DNA of 64,000 nucleotides from Anaeramoeba flamelloides. Its lineage: Eukaryota > Metamonada > Anaeramoebidae. Position 1 is the first letter of the stretch; each line of letters starts with the position of its first letter. Positions 1-12,880 of the stretch are shown piece by piece. The position numbers were made by a program, and so were the translations under genes. Location of the stretch: contig JANTQA010000026.1 in NCBI GenBank assembly GCA_027625915.1, positions 3,038,001 to 3,102,000 of the forward strand, read 5' to 3'. Under the pieces are notes generated by a model that was given only the letters and a program-made list of their open reading frames with translations, was not told the DNA's origin and did not search any database.

Positions 1-3000
1 TTTTTTTAACCATATCACAAATTCCTTCATTGATAACATCAACACCAGAGTTTTTCTTACCTTCTTCGTGAGAGGAATATAAGTTAGAAATTAATTCTGT
101 TGCTCTCATTCCAGCATTCAAGGCTAAATTTCTTGGAACTACTTCTAAGCCTTCAGCAAATTTTTTGATTGCGTACTGGTCCATACCTGGTGATTTTTCT
201 CCGAATTTTTGAATGTGTCTTGACATTTCAATTTCAAAGGCACCACCTCCTGCTAATAATCTTCCATCTTTACAAAGTGCTCTATATGAATTTACACCAT
301 CATCAATGGCTCTTTCAATATCATCAGCAACATTTTTTGTAGCTGCTCTAACAATTATTGTTGCAAGTTTTGATTTATTTTTTTTTGATTGTTCAAAAAT
401 TGTTATTTTTGTTCCTCCAATTAATTCAACTCTAACAGATCCACATGTTCCAATTTCTTTTTCAGATGGGATTATCTAATAATTAAAAAAAAATGTTATA
501 AAGTTATAAGAATAATAATGAGAAATAATTTTTTTAATTTTTAATTTTATTTCAAAAAAAAGCAATATTATGAAATCAAAGGAGAAAAAAAAAATTAAAA
601 AAAATAAGAACCAAATCAAAGAAAAAAGTTATTAATTGGAACAATTGTTATTTTTATAAAGCTATTTTTTAACAAAAAAAAAATGTTACAAAAATATGAC
701 TATTTTAATGAAATATATTTAAAAAAATTGTATTTCATACTCTATGAAAAACGATGAATAACAAAGTATTGTTATAAAAAATATTTTTTTTTTAGAATCA
801 TTTAGTAATGTAAAAATTATGATTAAATTCTATTTTATTTATTATAAAGTATTTTTCAAAAATTCACCAAAATTAAATTGATCATTATTAAGCTGGATAA
901 TTTATCTTATATAAGTGAGTTGATGATTTTAAACAGAAATTGTTACAATGGAAAAATGAAAAAAGAAAAAAGGTTCGGATTGAAATTTCAAATATTTGTA
1001 TTGTTACAGTTGCAACCAAAACTTAGAGATTAAAAATTTCTTTCAAATTCAATTTTGACACCAATTTTGGTCGTTAGGCATGTTTTATCCCAAAGAATAT
1101 TCTCAAAAAAATGTTTTTATTGTGTCTGTATTTAATAAAAAATAATTATACTTGTTAACTTTGATATTTTTTTACAATATTAAAAATTAAATGTTATTTT
1201 TTTTGCATCCAGAAAAAATTGTTAAAGATTTAGTTTTAAAAACACTTTATCTGTTAAATAAAGAATTGTAAAGGGACTAAATTCGTAACTTCTAATTCAA
1301 AGAGTGAATAAAAACACGCTCATTAGATGAATTTTAAACTTAATTTTAGTTTTCTAAAATAAGTGTTTTTTTTTAGTATTCAACATCTTTTGATTTATAT
1401 TAGATATCAAAAGTTGTTGCTTTCTGAATATATTTTTTCTTAATGTAAATAATGTTTATTAAAAATTCAAATATCTGTAAAATTAAATTTTGACAAAATA
1501 AATTTGGCCAAAAATAATGGTAATTCATTAAAAATTAATAGGTTAGTTTATTGTATCGTAAATCTAATTTTTCAAAAAGAAATACTTTTTAATTCGGATC
1601 AATTTTGAGAATCATCTTAAATTGGAATTTATAAACATTCTTAGACTTTCATTGATGATTTAGTGTGTTTCAATTTTTTCTCAATTTCCAAAATTTTGAG
1701 TTGATTGTTTTGTTTAAGGAGTGAAAATATATGTCAAATTTAAAATTGTATTTATCAGTCTTTTAAATTTTCAATTTATTAAATTTAGAACATTCTACAA
1801 TTGAATACTTTAACTTAAAAATATTAATGTGATATATGTGTGGAATTTTAATCTCTAAATATGTTGAATTAATTTTAAAAAATCAATCTTTTTTTTTTTT
1901 TTCTAGTTTCTATGTTTCTCTAATAATTTACAATTCAATTATATTTGCATTAATTAATTTGTGTTTTAGTTACGATTTCTTCTGCAAATTAAATTTTTTT
2001 ATATTTAAAATTATTGAATGCAAAAAAAGTGTAACAAATAAGTTTTCAAAAAGTAAATAAAACAGTTGATAAACTACAATAGAACTAAACTAAAATTTAA
2101 TTTTTTTGTCTCAATTTAAATTGTTACAAGAATAGCAATACGATCCTTTCCTGAAATTTGGAAATAATTTTGATCTTTTTTTTATTTTTTTGTTTGTTGT
2201 TTTATTTTTTCTATCTAATTACCTAAATAGTTTACATTCAAATAGAAAATTGATTCGAATAATAGATTTTAAGTTTACAGTTGAGTTTATTGAAATAGAA
2301 ACACCAAATAAAAATTAGTTGATATTATCTAGCCTTTTATCTAGCAATATTTATAATAGAATTTAAAAATTTATCAATACATTTTTTTTTTTGATGGGAT
2401 CACTTCAAAATTTATTACACAACATTTTTTTTTGTTTTACTTTAGAATTATTTATTTGTTTTGTGGGTGATTATATAATTATTAATATTTCAATTGGTTA
2501 GTAGTTCGAATCTATTGTTTTCCCGAGAATTTTTTAGTAGGATTTTATTTTCAAGGTTGTGCAAAAATTTCAAAAATAATTTTAAGGTAGTTTGGGAATT
2601 ACTGTAAGATTTATTTTTTGAAAAATTAAATTTTGGTGTGTAACTTATATTAAATTGAAGTTTATTTTCAAAACTAAACTCTTTTTCAAACAAAAGGGCA
2701 CACCTCTCAAACCATCAATGCTATTGAATTTGATTGCTAATAAGATAATTACTTATTAGTGATTTTCGTTTTTTCATTTTTTATTTTTGTGTTTTATTTA
2801 TGGAAGAGTTGGAAAATGAAAAAAAACAAGATAAGAAGAAATAAATTTGGAAATAAACTTCCAGTATAAAAACGAAAAATGTTTAAGTTTGATTTCGAAT
2901 GAGCTAGATATAGGAATTTTGAAAGACTATTATTGGATTGATGTGTGGAACAAAGAAAATTGAAAATAAAAAAAAAACAATTCGAACAAAATAACCAGAT

Positions 3001-4242
3001 GAATTGTGGCTTTATATTGAAAATGAGACTTTAAAGAACAAAAGTTTGATGTGTAAAGAACTATCAATAAAATGTAAAGAACTTTTTCCCAATTCAGTTT
3101 TTTCAAAGGCTTTTATTGATTTTATATTTTTTTTTCATTACAATTTACAAAACGAGATTTCTCATTTCAAATAAAAGGATACACCAATTTTTAAAATATT
3201 TAATTTTAAATTTTATTGTTTTGTTTTAATGAGTCTTAAAGATTCAATTGAATTTTTTTTTTATGTTTTAAAGGGTTTCTTATATTTTCGAATGATACTA
3301 CAATTAATTTGATTCAATTATGAATAATTCTTGAAATTTTCTGTGCCCTTTTCTTTGAAAAACAGTTTATATTAAAAAAAACTTTTTTGTTTCACTTTTT
3401 TTAAAATTGTTGAAATAAAAACCAAAAGTTAAAACCGATACAATAATACCATTTCAAGGGAGTATTCTATCTGTTGAAATTATATCGATAAATACAAAGA
3501 AAATGAGAAGAAAATCTATTTCCTATTTAAAGTATTGATCCCGAATGAATGATAAAATTTGATTTCAAAAAAAAAATAAAAATGATAAATTAATTTTTGA
3601 AAAAAAATCTTACAAATGTGGATAAAGGCATTGCTCTAACTGTACGACAAACTCTTAACATTTCAAATTTTGAAGGGAGTTTAAGTGCAAGAATACCATA
3701 CTTTTCAAGGAAATGGGCAGCAATTTCGGAAATGTTATGACCACTTACGACAACATTAATTCCCATTTCGGCAAGCTTTTTAATTTTTTTTTCCATCAAA
3801 TCTTCTTCACCTTTTGTGTAATTCTTAAGTTCTTTGGCACTTTCAATTAATACGTTTGATCCTGTTTCGGTGTTACTTGCTTCAACACCACCTGTATAGC
3901 AGACCACTTTAGCGTTTTCAATTTTTCTAATAGATCCTTTAGGTGTTCTATTGGTAACGAACCCTTTAATGATTTTACTATCATAAACACTTCCTCCAAT
4001 AATTTTTACAACTCTGATATTATCAACAACAAAATTTTTTTCATTATTTGGACAAATCTATTATTATTAACATAAGGTGTTAAATGTTCATTTTTTAAAT
4101 TTGAAAATTTTTGGATGTGTCATTGGAAAATTAAATCAAAGTTTTAAAAAGGAGATAAAGAAAATTAGAAAGAAGAAGGAGAAAAAAGAAAAAAAGGGTA
4201 AGGGATTAAAATTTGGAAAACTTGTGAAAAGAAGAAAGAATC

Positions 4243-4274
<32 letters not shown>

Positions 4275-5510
4275 TTGACTTACAGCTATACAAGCCTTTG
4301 CGACAAGGGTTGAAAGAAAATCTTCATAACCAAATTGTTTTGAAGCAATTGAAGCAGAAACGGCGAAGGCAACGTCTTCTTCATTTCGAACATCCTCAAC
4401 TGTTTTGACAACAAGTTCGTCCATATACTTAAGTGCCTCCTTTCCAGCTTTGTTATATCCGTCGATGATCTCAACAGGGTGGATGCCACTTAAAATCAAG
4501 GATTGTGCTTGTTTTAAGATCTCTCCTGCAAAGACAATAACAAAATTTGTTCCATCACCAATTTCTTTTTCTTGCATTTGTGCTGCTTCAAGAATCATAG
4601 TTGCTGCTGGGTGAACAACTTCTAATTCTTTAAGAATTGTTGAAGAGTCATTTGTTATAATTAATTTGCTTAAACGATTGATAATCATTTTATTCATTCC
4701 TATAGAATTGAAGAAAATTCAGAGGATATATATAAACATAATATATTATGTTTTGAGAGAAATTAATAAGAAAGAATAATAGAGAGATTAAGAATTTTTC
4801 AGGAAAAAAGGATTGTCCGGGAATGTTTGGTTTTGTGTACTTTTTTTCAAAACAAAAAAAAAAAAAAAATAAATAAAAAATTTAAAAAGCCTTTTTTTCG
4901 ATCGAATTTATTTTTGGAGATAAAAAGTTTATAAAATGAGTTCCTCAACAATTCCACAAAAAATTGTAATCAAAAAAAAAGCAAGATAAAAGATTTTTTT
5001 TTTAAAAAAAAAAGATTTTTTCATTAATATTTTTCAGAAAGATCTTCAATCGAAATTGTTTAACACTTTTTAAAAAACAATAGTCTTTTTTGTTTAATAC
5101 TTTAAAAGTGAAAGGTTTTGTAATAAAATTTTCTGATTTTAGAGAAAATTAAGAAGATTATAAAATTAATGCCATTGGATAAAGGTAAAATGAAAAGCTT
5201 TTTGTTTTTTTGTTTCTTAGTTTATTTTGCAAAAGTTTTTTCATGTGATCGTGATTCTGTATAATTTTGTATTTTTTTTTTTTAATTCGAAAAAATTAAA
5301 AGAAAAAAATAAAAAGAAAAAAAAATTCTAAAAAAGTAAAAATTAAAACAAACCATTTGGCCCTAAAGAAGTAGTAAGCAATTCAGCAAGATCAATACAA
5401 GCATCGATGTTTTGGATGATAGTTTCTTCAAGAGAAGACAAGTATTTAGTTCCTGATTTTAATAAGTTTTCAATATTTCCAGAACGGGCAAGTGATCTTT
5501 GTCTATTCAT
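1..5510 (-). CDS. CCT8: CCT theta subunit (TCP-1 chaperonin), 3' end outside window
   Basis: Subunit of the cytosolic TRiC/CCT ring that folds actin, tubulin and other clients using ATP. Four exons, read right to left: 5510-5354, 4699-4284, 4057-3614 and 475-1. Exon phases agree at every junction, and the joined protein aligns without gaps to the known theta subunit. Visible landmarks are GPNGMNKM at the exon 1/2 junction, the ATP-loop GDGTN, the theta-type stretch VDNIRVVKIIGG, and the GGGAFEIE region near the left edge. About 497 codons are present; the family has about 550, so roughly 50 C-terminal residues lie beyond position 1. Introns are 654 bp (GTTTGT..ATAG), 226 bp (GTAAGT..ATAG) and 3138 bp (GTAAGA..TTAG). 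The start ATG follows an A-rich leader. Identification comes from recalled family sequence and is strong. Confidence 0.95.
476..3613 (-). other. Intron 3 of CCT8, 3.1 kb
   Basis: The protein reads straight across this gap with no missing residues, so the whole stretch is intron. It is AT-rich with many stops in all frames. It holds a degraded copy of the 165-bp repeat found at 54901-55488 (see 1250-1360). No convincing nested gene was seen; short open frames such as 1836-2060 look random. Confidence 0.85.
1250..1360 (+). repeat. Degraded copy of the 165-bp repeat family
   Basis: The block from CTGTTAAATAAAG to TTAGTTTTCTAAAA follows the same order as the second half of the repeats at 54901 and 55320, including GACTAAATT and ACTTCTAATT. 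It has many substitutions, so it is much older than those two copies. It lies in CCT8 intron 3. Confidence 0.55.
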
Positions 5511-8322
5511 TTTATTTTACTTTTAATGAAAAAGTCAAAAAGAAATTATTTGTTAAAAAAATGTAACACAAAACTTAAAATGATTATTTTGGTTGAGTTT
5601 TTGAGAAAATAAGAATGACGATATTATGTTTTGTCAGTGTTAGGGGTTTGTGTATTTCTCTGATTCTTAAATTTTTAAGATTTGTTTTTATTTTTCTTTG
5701 ATTATAGTTATTCAAAGTGTTTTGATTGGTAAAAGTTCTTGAATTATACCCTCAAGTATTATGACTATAGATTTTTAAGACATTTTTTTTCAAGATTTTG
5801 TGGGCTTTTTGAACTTCATTTTTTTAACTTGGGAGAAACAAATTGTACATTAACCCAAATACTCAAAACCATCGAAATTGACAATTTGAGTGATGTTTTT
5901 TGAATATGAACATTATACTCAATTTTTTAAGACATCCCATTTTTATCATTTCTTTTTTTGTTTTGATCTAATGGACACTTCTTATTTTTAAATATGTTGT
6001 TTTTAAAAAGACTATACTATAGAAAATGTAACAAAAAGTATTGTATGAGAACCAGAGTTTAGTAAGAATGATAGAAAGGATTGTTACAAAAATCTTTATT
6101 ACTAATTAAAAACTTTTGTTATGATCTAAACAACATAATAATAAAGGATGAAAAGTGGAATGAATTTATGCACTCTTTTCATTACAATTGATTTTTGAAA
6201 AGTTTACATTTTTTTTCTATAATTAAGGGGGTTTCAAGATATTAACAATTTCAAGTATCTCATTGTGTATAAATTAAATTTTAAAAATCCTTTCTTTCAC
6301 AAAATACATTATTAGTGTTTGTATAAAAAATGGAGAGTGTTATATACTCACGTATATAATATATTTTCAAACAATTAAAAAAAGGAAAATGAAACAATTA
6401 TAAAAGTGATTAAAGAAAAAATAAAAAAAATTATTTATTTCAAATCAAATTGTCAACACTTAAACACTTAAAATTTGATTTTTCTAAGGAATTGAAATAT
6501 TAATAACAAACCAAAGATTTATTTCTATTTTCCCGAGAAATATACTGATAAATTGCAATTTATGCTTGGAAAATTGTTACCCGATTTTCCCAGTTGAAAA
6601 TTTTCTGTTCAACTTTGAATAAAGCATTTTATGACTCAATTGTTAAGAAACTCTGTAAAATTAGTTACACTTCAAAATATTCTTAGTCAGAGAATGTTTG
6701 ATACGAAACAGTTCGAAGATTTATAAAAAAGGAAATTGAACTTAAATTTTTTTGAAATTTATTTGAATTTATCAGTATAAATTATCAAGCAACCAGTAAC
6801 TGTGCTAATTGATCATTTATTTAAGATTCTAAATCCACCCATTTTAATCTTTTGTTGAATGTAGAAATTAAAAAAAACCCACACCCGTTAATTAATGGTG
6901 AACTAATTGAAAATTAAATTCTAATTTATAATGATTATTCCTTAGATTCATATTAAATTAATTAGAGAGAGAATCTATTATTGGGTAATATTATGTTTTC
7001 AAATTTATGAAATAAGAGTTTTATTTGAATTTAGAGTTTTCATTTTATACTTTTGGTAAAATATTCCCATTTAAAATCGGAAAATTAGATGCAAAAAAAA
7101 AATTTAACATTTTTTCTTTATTAAAAACAACTTCAAAAAAATTAAACACCATTTTCAAATTAAAATTTATTGGATTATTTTAAATTGATTGAAATAGTTC
7201 TTATTTAAAAATTTTAATTCAAAATTTGATTTTAATTTTCAAATTTTATTTACATATTTTCCAGATTTAAGATTTTATTAATTTCTATATCTAATAAAGG
7301 GTTTTAAATTGATAAATTCAGAATATTTAATACCCATCCAACTTAAAAAGTGTTACTAATTACCCGATAATTTATATATTTATCTGGAAAACAGTGACAA
7401 TATTTTTGAATTTTTCTTAATATTTAAATTGAACTGAAAAATGGGTTTTACTGGGGGTTTTATTAGAAAATTCGGTTTAATATTTACCATTGTTAGTTCT
7501 TCTTTACACACCTTCCCTTTTCAATTTTAATCAATATTAATTTTTAATTACCAATATTCAAGGTAAAATGATCATAATTATTTCTAAATTATTTTTCAAT
7601 ATAAATTTAAAACCATTTTTTATCCAATTCAAAAAAATAAAAAAAAATATTTTGTTGAGTAAAAATTTTATAATTTTTATTTTTTTTTTCATAAATATAC
7701 ACTTATTAGTCATATTTGTTTCATTTTAGAACCAAAAAGAAAATTATACATTTTTAAATCAAAATAATTTATTATTCATGAACCATTATTAATAATTACA
7801 TGGTAGAAAATTAAATATTATCAGAAGTTAAAAAATTATTAATAATAAATCTTTAATAAAACCGATTACATGGGACAATTTGAAAGTTTGTAACAAACCA
7901 ACAACACTCTTCAATAAAGTTATTAACCTTGCAGTATTTATCTTTTTTTTTTTTTTAAAAAAAAAAAACAAACAAAAACAAAGAATATCTTTGTTAAAAT
8001 GCAAAATAATTATACATAACTCAATAATATATACAAGATATTTCTCTTATACATATTCAAAAAACAAAAAAAGCACCATAAATAATTAAATTTCATATAT
8101 TTAAATACAAATCAACAACTAAAAGTCAAAATTTTATAAAAGATTCGAACCACCCAAAGTCCCTAAAAAAACAATTTTATTCAAATTATAAATACTTTTA
8201 ATTTTTTAAAAAATATGAAAATTATTTTTTCATCTTTAAAGTTTTTGGTTTTCATTTATTTTATAGAATTACATAACCAATTTCACTTAGATCAACACTT
8301 TTTTTCGAATACTTGATATTAT
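5511..8322. other. Intergenic, AT-rich, no gene seen
   Basis: About 2.8 kb upstream of CCT8. It is dominated by A/T runs and stops in all frames. I saw no splice-linked coding stretch, strong hairpin or tRNA-like fold. The CCT8 promoter should lie near 5511-5700, but no motif stands out. Confidence 0.5.
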
Positions 8323-9579
8323 AGAGGTTTTGATGATTACATTCATTATCATGGTATTAACAATAAAATCGTGGTAATATTGTAAAAAACGGGATAAGTC
8401 TTATTTTATTGCGAAAAAACATAAAATCACAATATTCGGCATTCTTGAGTTTATATTAAATTTTTTTTTTTTATAAAATCACCTTAAAAAAAATCATTTG
8501 ACTTTTAACAAGCCTGGTAACTTTTATAACACTTCCACAACTTAAAAAAGTTAAGGGGTGTTTGCAAGGGTTATGAACTGTCTTCATTGCTTGTAAATTT
8601 TGAAAGACATGAAACTTTTATAAATATAATGAGTTTGGTTTGGAGTGGAAAAAAAACTTTTATTCTTTACATTTTGTTTATAACAAAATATAAAATCTCA
8701 AACAGAAATAATGATCAAACTAATAATAACCCAATTCAACAATCTATTGAATATAAAATCGATCAGTTTTTTTAAATGGGGGTTGTTAGATTCACAATTT
8801 TAAATAACTCAAAAGACAAAAGAGTCATTTTCCTTCTTATTGGCAATCAATTGGACAAAAACCTCTAAGCTCCCATTGTGTTTTTTACCCAATAGAAAGA
8901 TACCAGAGAAGAAGAAAACAAGAAGACAAATCTCCAAAAAATCTTAATAATTGGTGATAATATGGATAGGTTGTTGTGAAAGCTTTTGAAAAGTTATAAA
9001 ACCCATTTCACCTTTCTGAGAATATTGGAAATCTTTTCACCCAAGAACCCATTCTTTAAAGAACGAGTGAAGGGTTGGTTGTTTTTAGAAGTTTTTTTTT
9101 ATTAAACACAATTTATAACACCATGATCGACTGAGAAAATATTTATTTCTCTTTAGTTATTATTGTTGTTGATCTAAAAGGATCGATAGACTTGTCAACC
9201 AAATCAAACGAATATACAATAAAACTCATTGATCTGATCCTTGATTAAACCAAGTATCTTTTTTGTTGTTTTTTTAAAGAATATCTTTTTTAATCACATA
9301 GTCTATTTTTTGATCAAAAAGAATTTCTTTGTAAAAATATTACTCAATTAACCCCAAAACCCATCAAATATTATATCGCGATTACTTTTTAATTACAATA
9401 TTTTGACATTTATCACGATTTTTTAATAATTATCATAATTTTATAGAATACCGTGATTTGTTATATTATCGCGATAATATTGAATATCGCGATTTTCTAA
9501 AATATTGCGATTTTTTAAAGATAATAGTGGCGTTTGTAACTTTATCATGGATTAAGTATAGATATCATCAAACCTCCCC
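8323..9579 (+). mobile_element. ATCGCGAT-rich repeat element, copy A (probable DNA transposon)
   Basis: The two ends are inverted: AGAGGTTTTGATGAT at 8323 and ATCATCAAACCTC at about 9563-9576. The right part carries a degenerate array of ATCGCGAT/TTGCGATTTT motifs (about 9370-9520). The stretch 8775-9579 is homologous to copy B (23640-25495, reversed), and its right part to copy C (35790-36331). I see no transposase frame, so it is probably non-autonomous. The superfamily is unknown, and no clear target-site duplication is visible. Confidence 0.5.
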
Positions 9580-9681
9580 AATACCAACAAACCGATATAT
9601 AAACCATTATAAAAATCAAGTTTAATTCTTTTATTATTTAAAAATTAAATCAATATTATGAATTTATTTATTTTAATATAA

Positions 9682-9684
<3 letters not shown>

Positions 9685-9716
<32 letters not shown>
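9685..9716. repeat. (AT)n microsatellite
   Basis: About 16 uninterrupted AT units between the ATCGCGAT element and the 3' end of the phosphatase-like gene. Confidence 0.95.
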
Positions 9717-9720
<4 letters not shown>

Positions 9721-9821
9721 GGATATCTTTAAAATAATACAAATGAAAACATTTTTTTTTAAAAAGGAGAAAGAAACTTATTTTACAATTTAAAATTTCA
9801 AAAATTATAAAAAATTTTCTC

Positions 9822-11405
9822 TCAATTTTTTTCAAAACTAAATTTAATTTTTAATAATCGTCTCATTACATCGAATGAGATCAAACATGTCAATAATAAA
9901 ACCCAAAACCTCCATCTCTTGACAGTAATGGTATTTTTTGAAAATTTAAGATTTTGGATTTTGTTCTTGATATAAAAAGGGGACACGGCTGGTGGCACTT
10001 CTTTAATTAAACGATTAATATTATTATGGCATTGCAATTTTATGGGGAAATTATTTAATTTTAAATGGGTATCTATTTGGTCACATATTTGCTTTATTTG
10101 GTTGAGGGAAAGGTTTCTTCTTAAATATATTTCTGGTAAGGCAGCCTGTGTTGCTTGAAGATCTGTAACAATATGTTGGTGAAAATTCTTTAATAATGAA
10201 TCTGCCATTTCTTTTCTGATTCTGGGGTTAAAATATTCGTTGCCTGTAAATAAGAATTGGAAAAAAAATCTGTTATCATAAATCTTCATCATTCTGTTTG
10301 TAATTTGAGGGAGAAGTTTGAAAAACAATAATAAGGAGTTTCTAAACATTTCGGAATCTGGATCCATCTCTTCAAGAGAGGCAAAAGTGAACATCCATAA
10401 GTCTGTGGTTGCGGATTGCATTCTAAAGGATTTATCAAGATCGGTTATATCATAATATAAACGAAGCTCGTCAAAAAATAGACGCTGTTGGGGATCATTT
10501 AAATCGAAAGTAGCAGAAATATCCTTGCCAATTATTTGAACAACTCTCTTATTTGAAGAGTAACCTTTATTTTTCTTGAGAGCCTTTCCCTTTGGGGCCT
10601 TGTTAATCGTAATTTTGTGGCCAGAGATTCTTAAATCGCCAAAGAGATCAGAATTAATGAAATTTTCCATTGGTGTGCCCTCTTTGTTTGTAACACCATT
10701 AAACTTGCCAGTCTTTCGATCGAGGTAAGCCACATAATTTCGTTTTTGTTCAATTAGTGCTAGTACTTCTAGATGACCGCCTCCTAAATAGGCGAAACCC
10801 TTTTGAGAAGATCCAGAAATTATAAAGGAATCATATCCATAAAATTGCAGTACCCAATCAACAAATGTTGCGTATTTGGTTCCATCTCCAACTTCTAACC
10901 ACATTTTATTCCTGATGTTATGCCTTCCTTGCTTTACTCCAGTCATCAGGGAGGTTACAAAACTTGCCGAATCACTGTAATATGGCAATTCTTCATCTGT
11001 TTGAATCTTGGCCAGCGAACTAAATTGAAAGATTTGCTTTGTTAGTTTCTCCGGTACAATCCTGTTGACCATCTCCCATGAAACACCCGTGATCATCAGT
11101 AACAGATTACCATCAATTGAAACAGGAAAGTTTGGAATTGGGAACCCCTTGGTTTGCAAGGGGCGATCGGATAAAGGTGGTAAGCTAAAAGACATACTTA
11201 ATTGATCTGTTATATCACCCAAAGTTACATTCTCAACTCCATATTCGTAATTGGTGTGTGAGTATATTAAAAACGAATCCCTTTGGTGGTTAGTTGGCTG
11301 AATCGTAAGATCACCAGTCCGCGGAACTGATCCACAGACTGCTGTTGTTATAAAAAGACAATTAAGGAAAATAAAGAGAAAGACTTGACTAGCTTTATTG
11401 ACCAT
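9822..11405 (-). CDS. Alkaline-phosphatase-like type I membrane protein
   Basis: Uninterrupted 527-codon frame ending in TGA. The first ATG in this frame is at 11405; the open frame runs upstream only without an ATG. A signal peptide (hydrophobic residues about 7-24, then AVCG) and a C-terminal membrane helix (about 503-519, WRFWVLLLTCLISF) before a short basic tail predict a lumenal or extracellular enzyme domain. Residues about 142-157 read SDSASFVTSLMTGVK, close to the alkaline phosphatase nucleophile segment (DSA..T...TGVK), with Ser146 as the candidate nucleophile. A preceding hydrophobic strand (NLLLMITGVSW) sits where the family has its metal-binding GDGMG, but that motif is not intact. 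I could not find the later metal-binding histidine motifs. It may be a divergent phosphatase or an inactive relative. No introns are visible. Confidence 0.6.
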   Translation of the reverse strand: MVNKASQVFLFIFLNCLFITTAVCGSVPRTGDLTIQPTNHQRDSFLIYSHTNYEYGVENVTLGDITDQLSMSFSLPPLSDRPLQTKGFPIPNFPVSIDGNLLLMITGVSWEMVNRIVPEKLTKQIFQFSSLAKIQTDEELPYYSDSASFVTSLMTGVKQGRHNIRNKMWLEVGDGTKYATFVDWVLQFYGYDSFIISGSSQKGFAYLGGGHLEVLALIEQKRNYVAYLDRKTGKFNGVTNKEGTPMENFINSDLFGDLRISGHKITINKAPKGKALKKNKGYSSNKRVVQIIGKDISATFDLNDPQQRLFFDELRLYYDITDLDKSFRMQSATTDLWMFTFASLEEMDPDSEMFRNSLLLFFKLLPQITNRMMKIYDNRFFFQFLFTGNEYFNPRIRKEMADSLLKNFHQHIVTDLQATQAALPEIYLRRNLSLNQIKQICDQIDTHLKLNNFPIKLQCHNNINRLIKEVPPAVSPFYIKNKIQNLKFSKNTITVKRWRFWVLLLTCLISFDVMRRLLKIKFSFEKN

Positions 11406-12248
11406 TAATTCAAAAGTAACAAGATTGAAAAAAATGGATTTCCTCACCTTCAGTATTTTGTTTCAGAAACTTTTTAAGGATGTTCCTTCAAACTTGATTC
11501 CGATTTTAAAATACAATCGCTGAACCCTTTCGTCTTGGATCATGCTCAGACTATCTTTTGTCAACTGATTAAAACAAAACAAATTTTTTTACACAAAGTG
11601 GTGATTATTAATGTTTTGGTGATATTTATTTTTTGTTCTAGTTTATTACCTCACTTACCAAGTCATTAAAAATTCAACTAAAAAGATATTTAACTCCTTG
11701 ATTTTTAATTTCATTGAGTACTTTAATTTGACAAACCCCTTCAATCCCTTTTCGACCATGTCTCAATTGTAAACCCATGCCCAAAATAATGGTTTATTGA
11801 GTAGAAATAAAATCAATAGGTTAATAAAAACACAAAAACCAGAAATATACCATTTAAAACCAATTGTAAAAAAGAATTTTTAAGGTATGAAAGATTAAAA
11901 ATGGATTTTATGATAAAATAAAATGGGGAAAAAATCATTTTTTAAATTTTCTGATTAGAAAAATTCAATAGCTATTCATCAAGTGTGGAATTATATTGTA
12001 ATATTTGAATAAATTATTAACAATTTTTTAACTATTTGCATTAATTGAAGATCACGTTTTAAAAGATGATTTAAATCTGATTAGGGCACGAACAAATTTC
12101 TTACTATGTTCAAATACCAAGCTAAAAAAAAAAAAAAATTAGTATTATTTTCATTATAGGTTCAAGTTCTTCAACACACTTTATTCCAACCACTTCAATT
12201 GATATTTATTATTAATTATTATATGTGAAATTCATAATTTTCCTTTAA
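11406..12248. other. Upstream region of the phosphatase-like gene; no other gene seen
   Basis: Contains the likely promoter and leader of the gene starting at 11405. A possible donor-like GTGAGG lies at 11447-11442 on the minus strand, which could mark a leader intron. Otherwise there are A/T runs without coding signal. Confidence 0.4.
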
Positions 12249-12404
12249 GGGAGTAGCCATGGTAAAGGAAAATTTTTCACTTTTTTGCAATTTTGAAGAG
12301 GATCAGAAAATAACATTTTTTACTTTGGTTGTATATCCTTGATTATTTAAAGTGCTTCATTCATTAGATTTTTTAAATTTTTTTTTCAAAGTCTCAAAGA
12401 AATT

Positions 12405-12505
12405 GCCACAATAGAATGTTGAGTTGAATTGCTTAAAATAGTGTATTGAATTTTCGAATGTTGAATAACTTATCTTTTATCCTTATCTCAACATTCTATT
12501 ATGGC
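12405..12505. mobile_element. MITE-like 101-bp inverted-repeat element
   Basis: GCCACAATAGAATGTTGAG at 12405-12423 is matched by its inverse with one change at 12487-12505. The ends fold into a near-perfect 19-bp stem around a 63-nt loop. It sits inside the TTAA-flanked element. Confidence 0.55.
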
Positions 12506-12880
12506 ATTTAATTTTTCCATTTTTTATTTTTTTGTATTTTTTCATCATTTTTGATATTTTTTTAATCATGACAACATAAAGCAATTAGAAATATTTTTTT
12601 TATCAGTGGCATTTGGGATTAATGGATTTTGTTTAAAATGAACAACAACATTAAAATTGAGAGAATCATAAAAGGAAACATTAATCGGACTATAATAGCC
12701 AGAAGAATTCCAAAATTAGAATAATTAAGTAGAATTATAAATTGTTAGACTTTTAAATCGTTGAATTTAGTGGAATTGGAGAAGTGAATATGATTATATG
12801 TTATCAAAGTTTAAACCAAAAAATAGCTATAAGTTTTATTCAAAGAATCTGAAATTATCTTCTCCCAAAAATAAAAAAAC

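Noticed and set aside
2495-2520. TAGTTCGAATCTA, T-arm-like on the plus strand
   Set aside because: No cloverleaf can be built around it inside the CCT8 intron.
4230-4270. Long A tract as a possible poly(A) retrocopy mark
   Set aside because: It lies in CCT8 intron 2, and homopolymers of this size are common throughout the window.
8143-8165. GATTCGAACC, the inverse of a tRNA T-loop
   Set aside because: The flanking stem does not pair, and no acceptor or D arm is found at the right distances.
8587-8775. Open frame of about 62 codons inside the ATCGCGAT element
   Set aside because: It has no ATG at its start, no recognisable motif, and is not preserved in the other copies.
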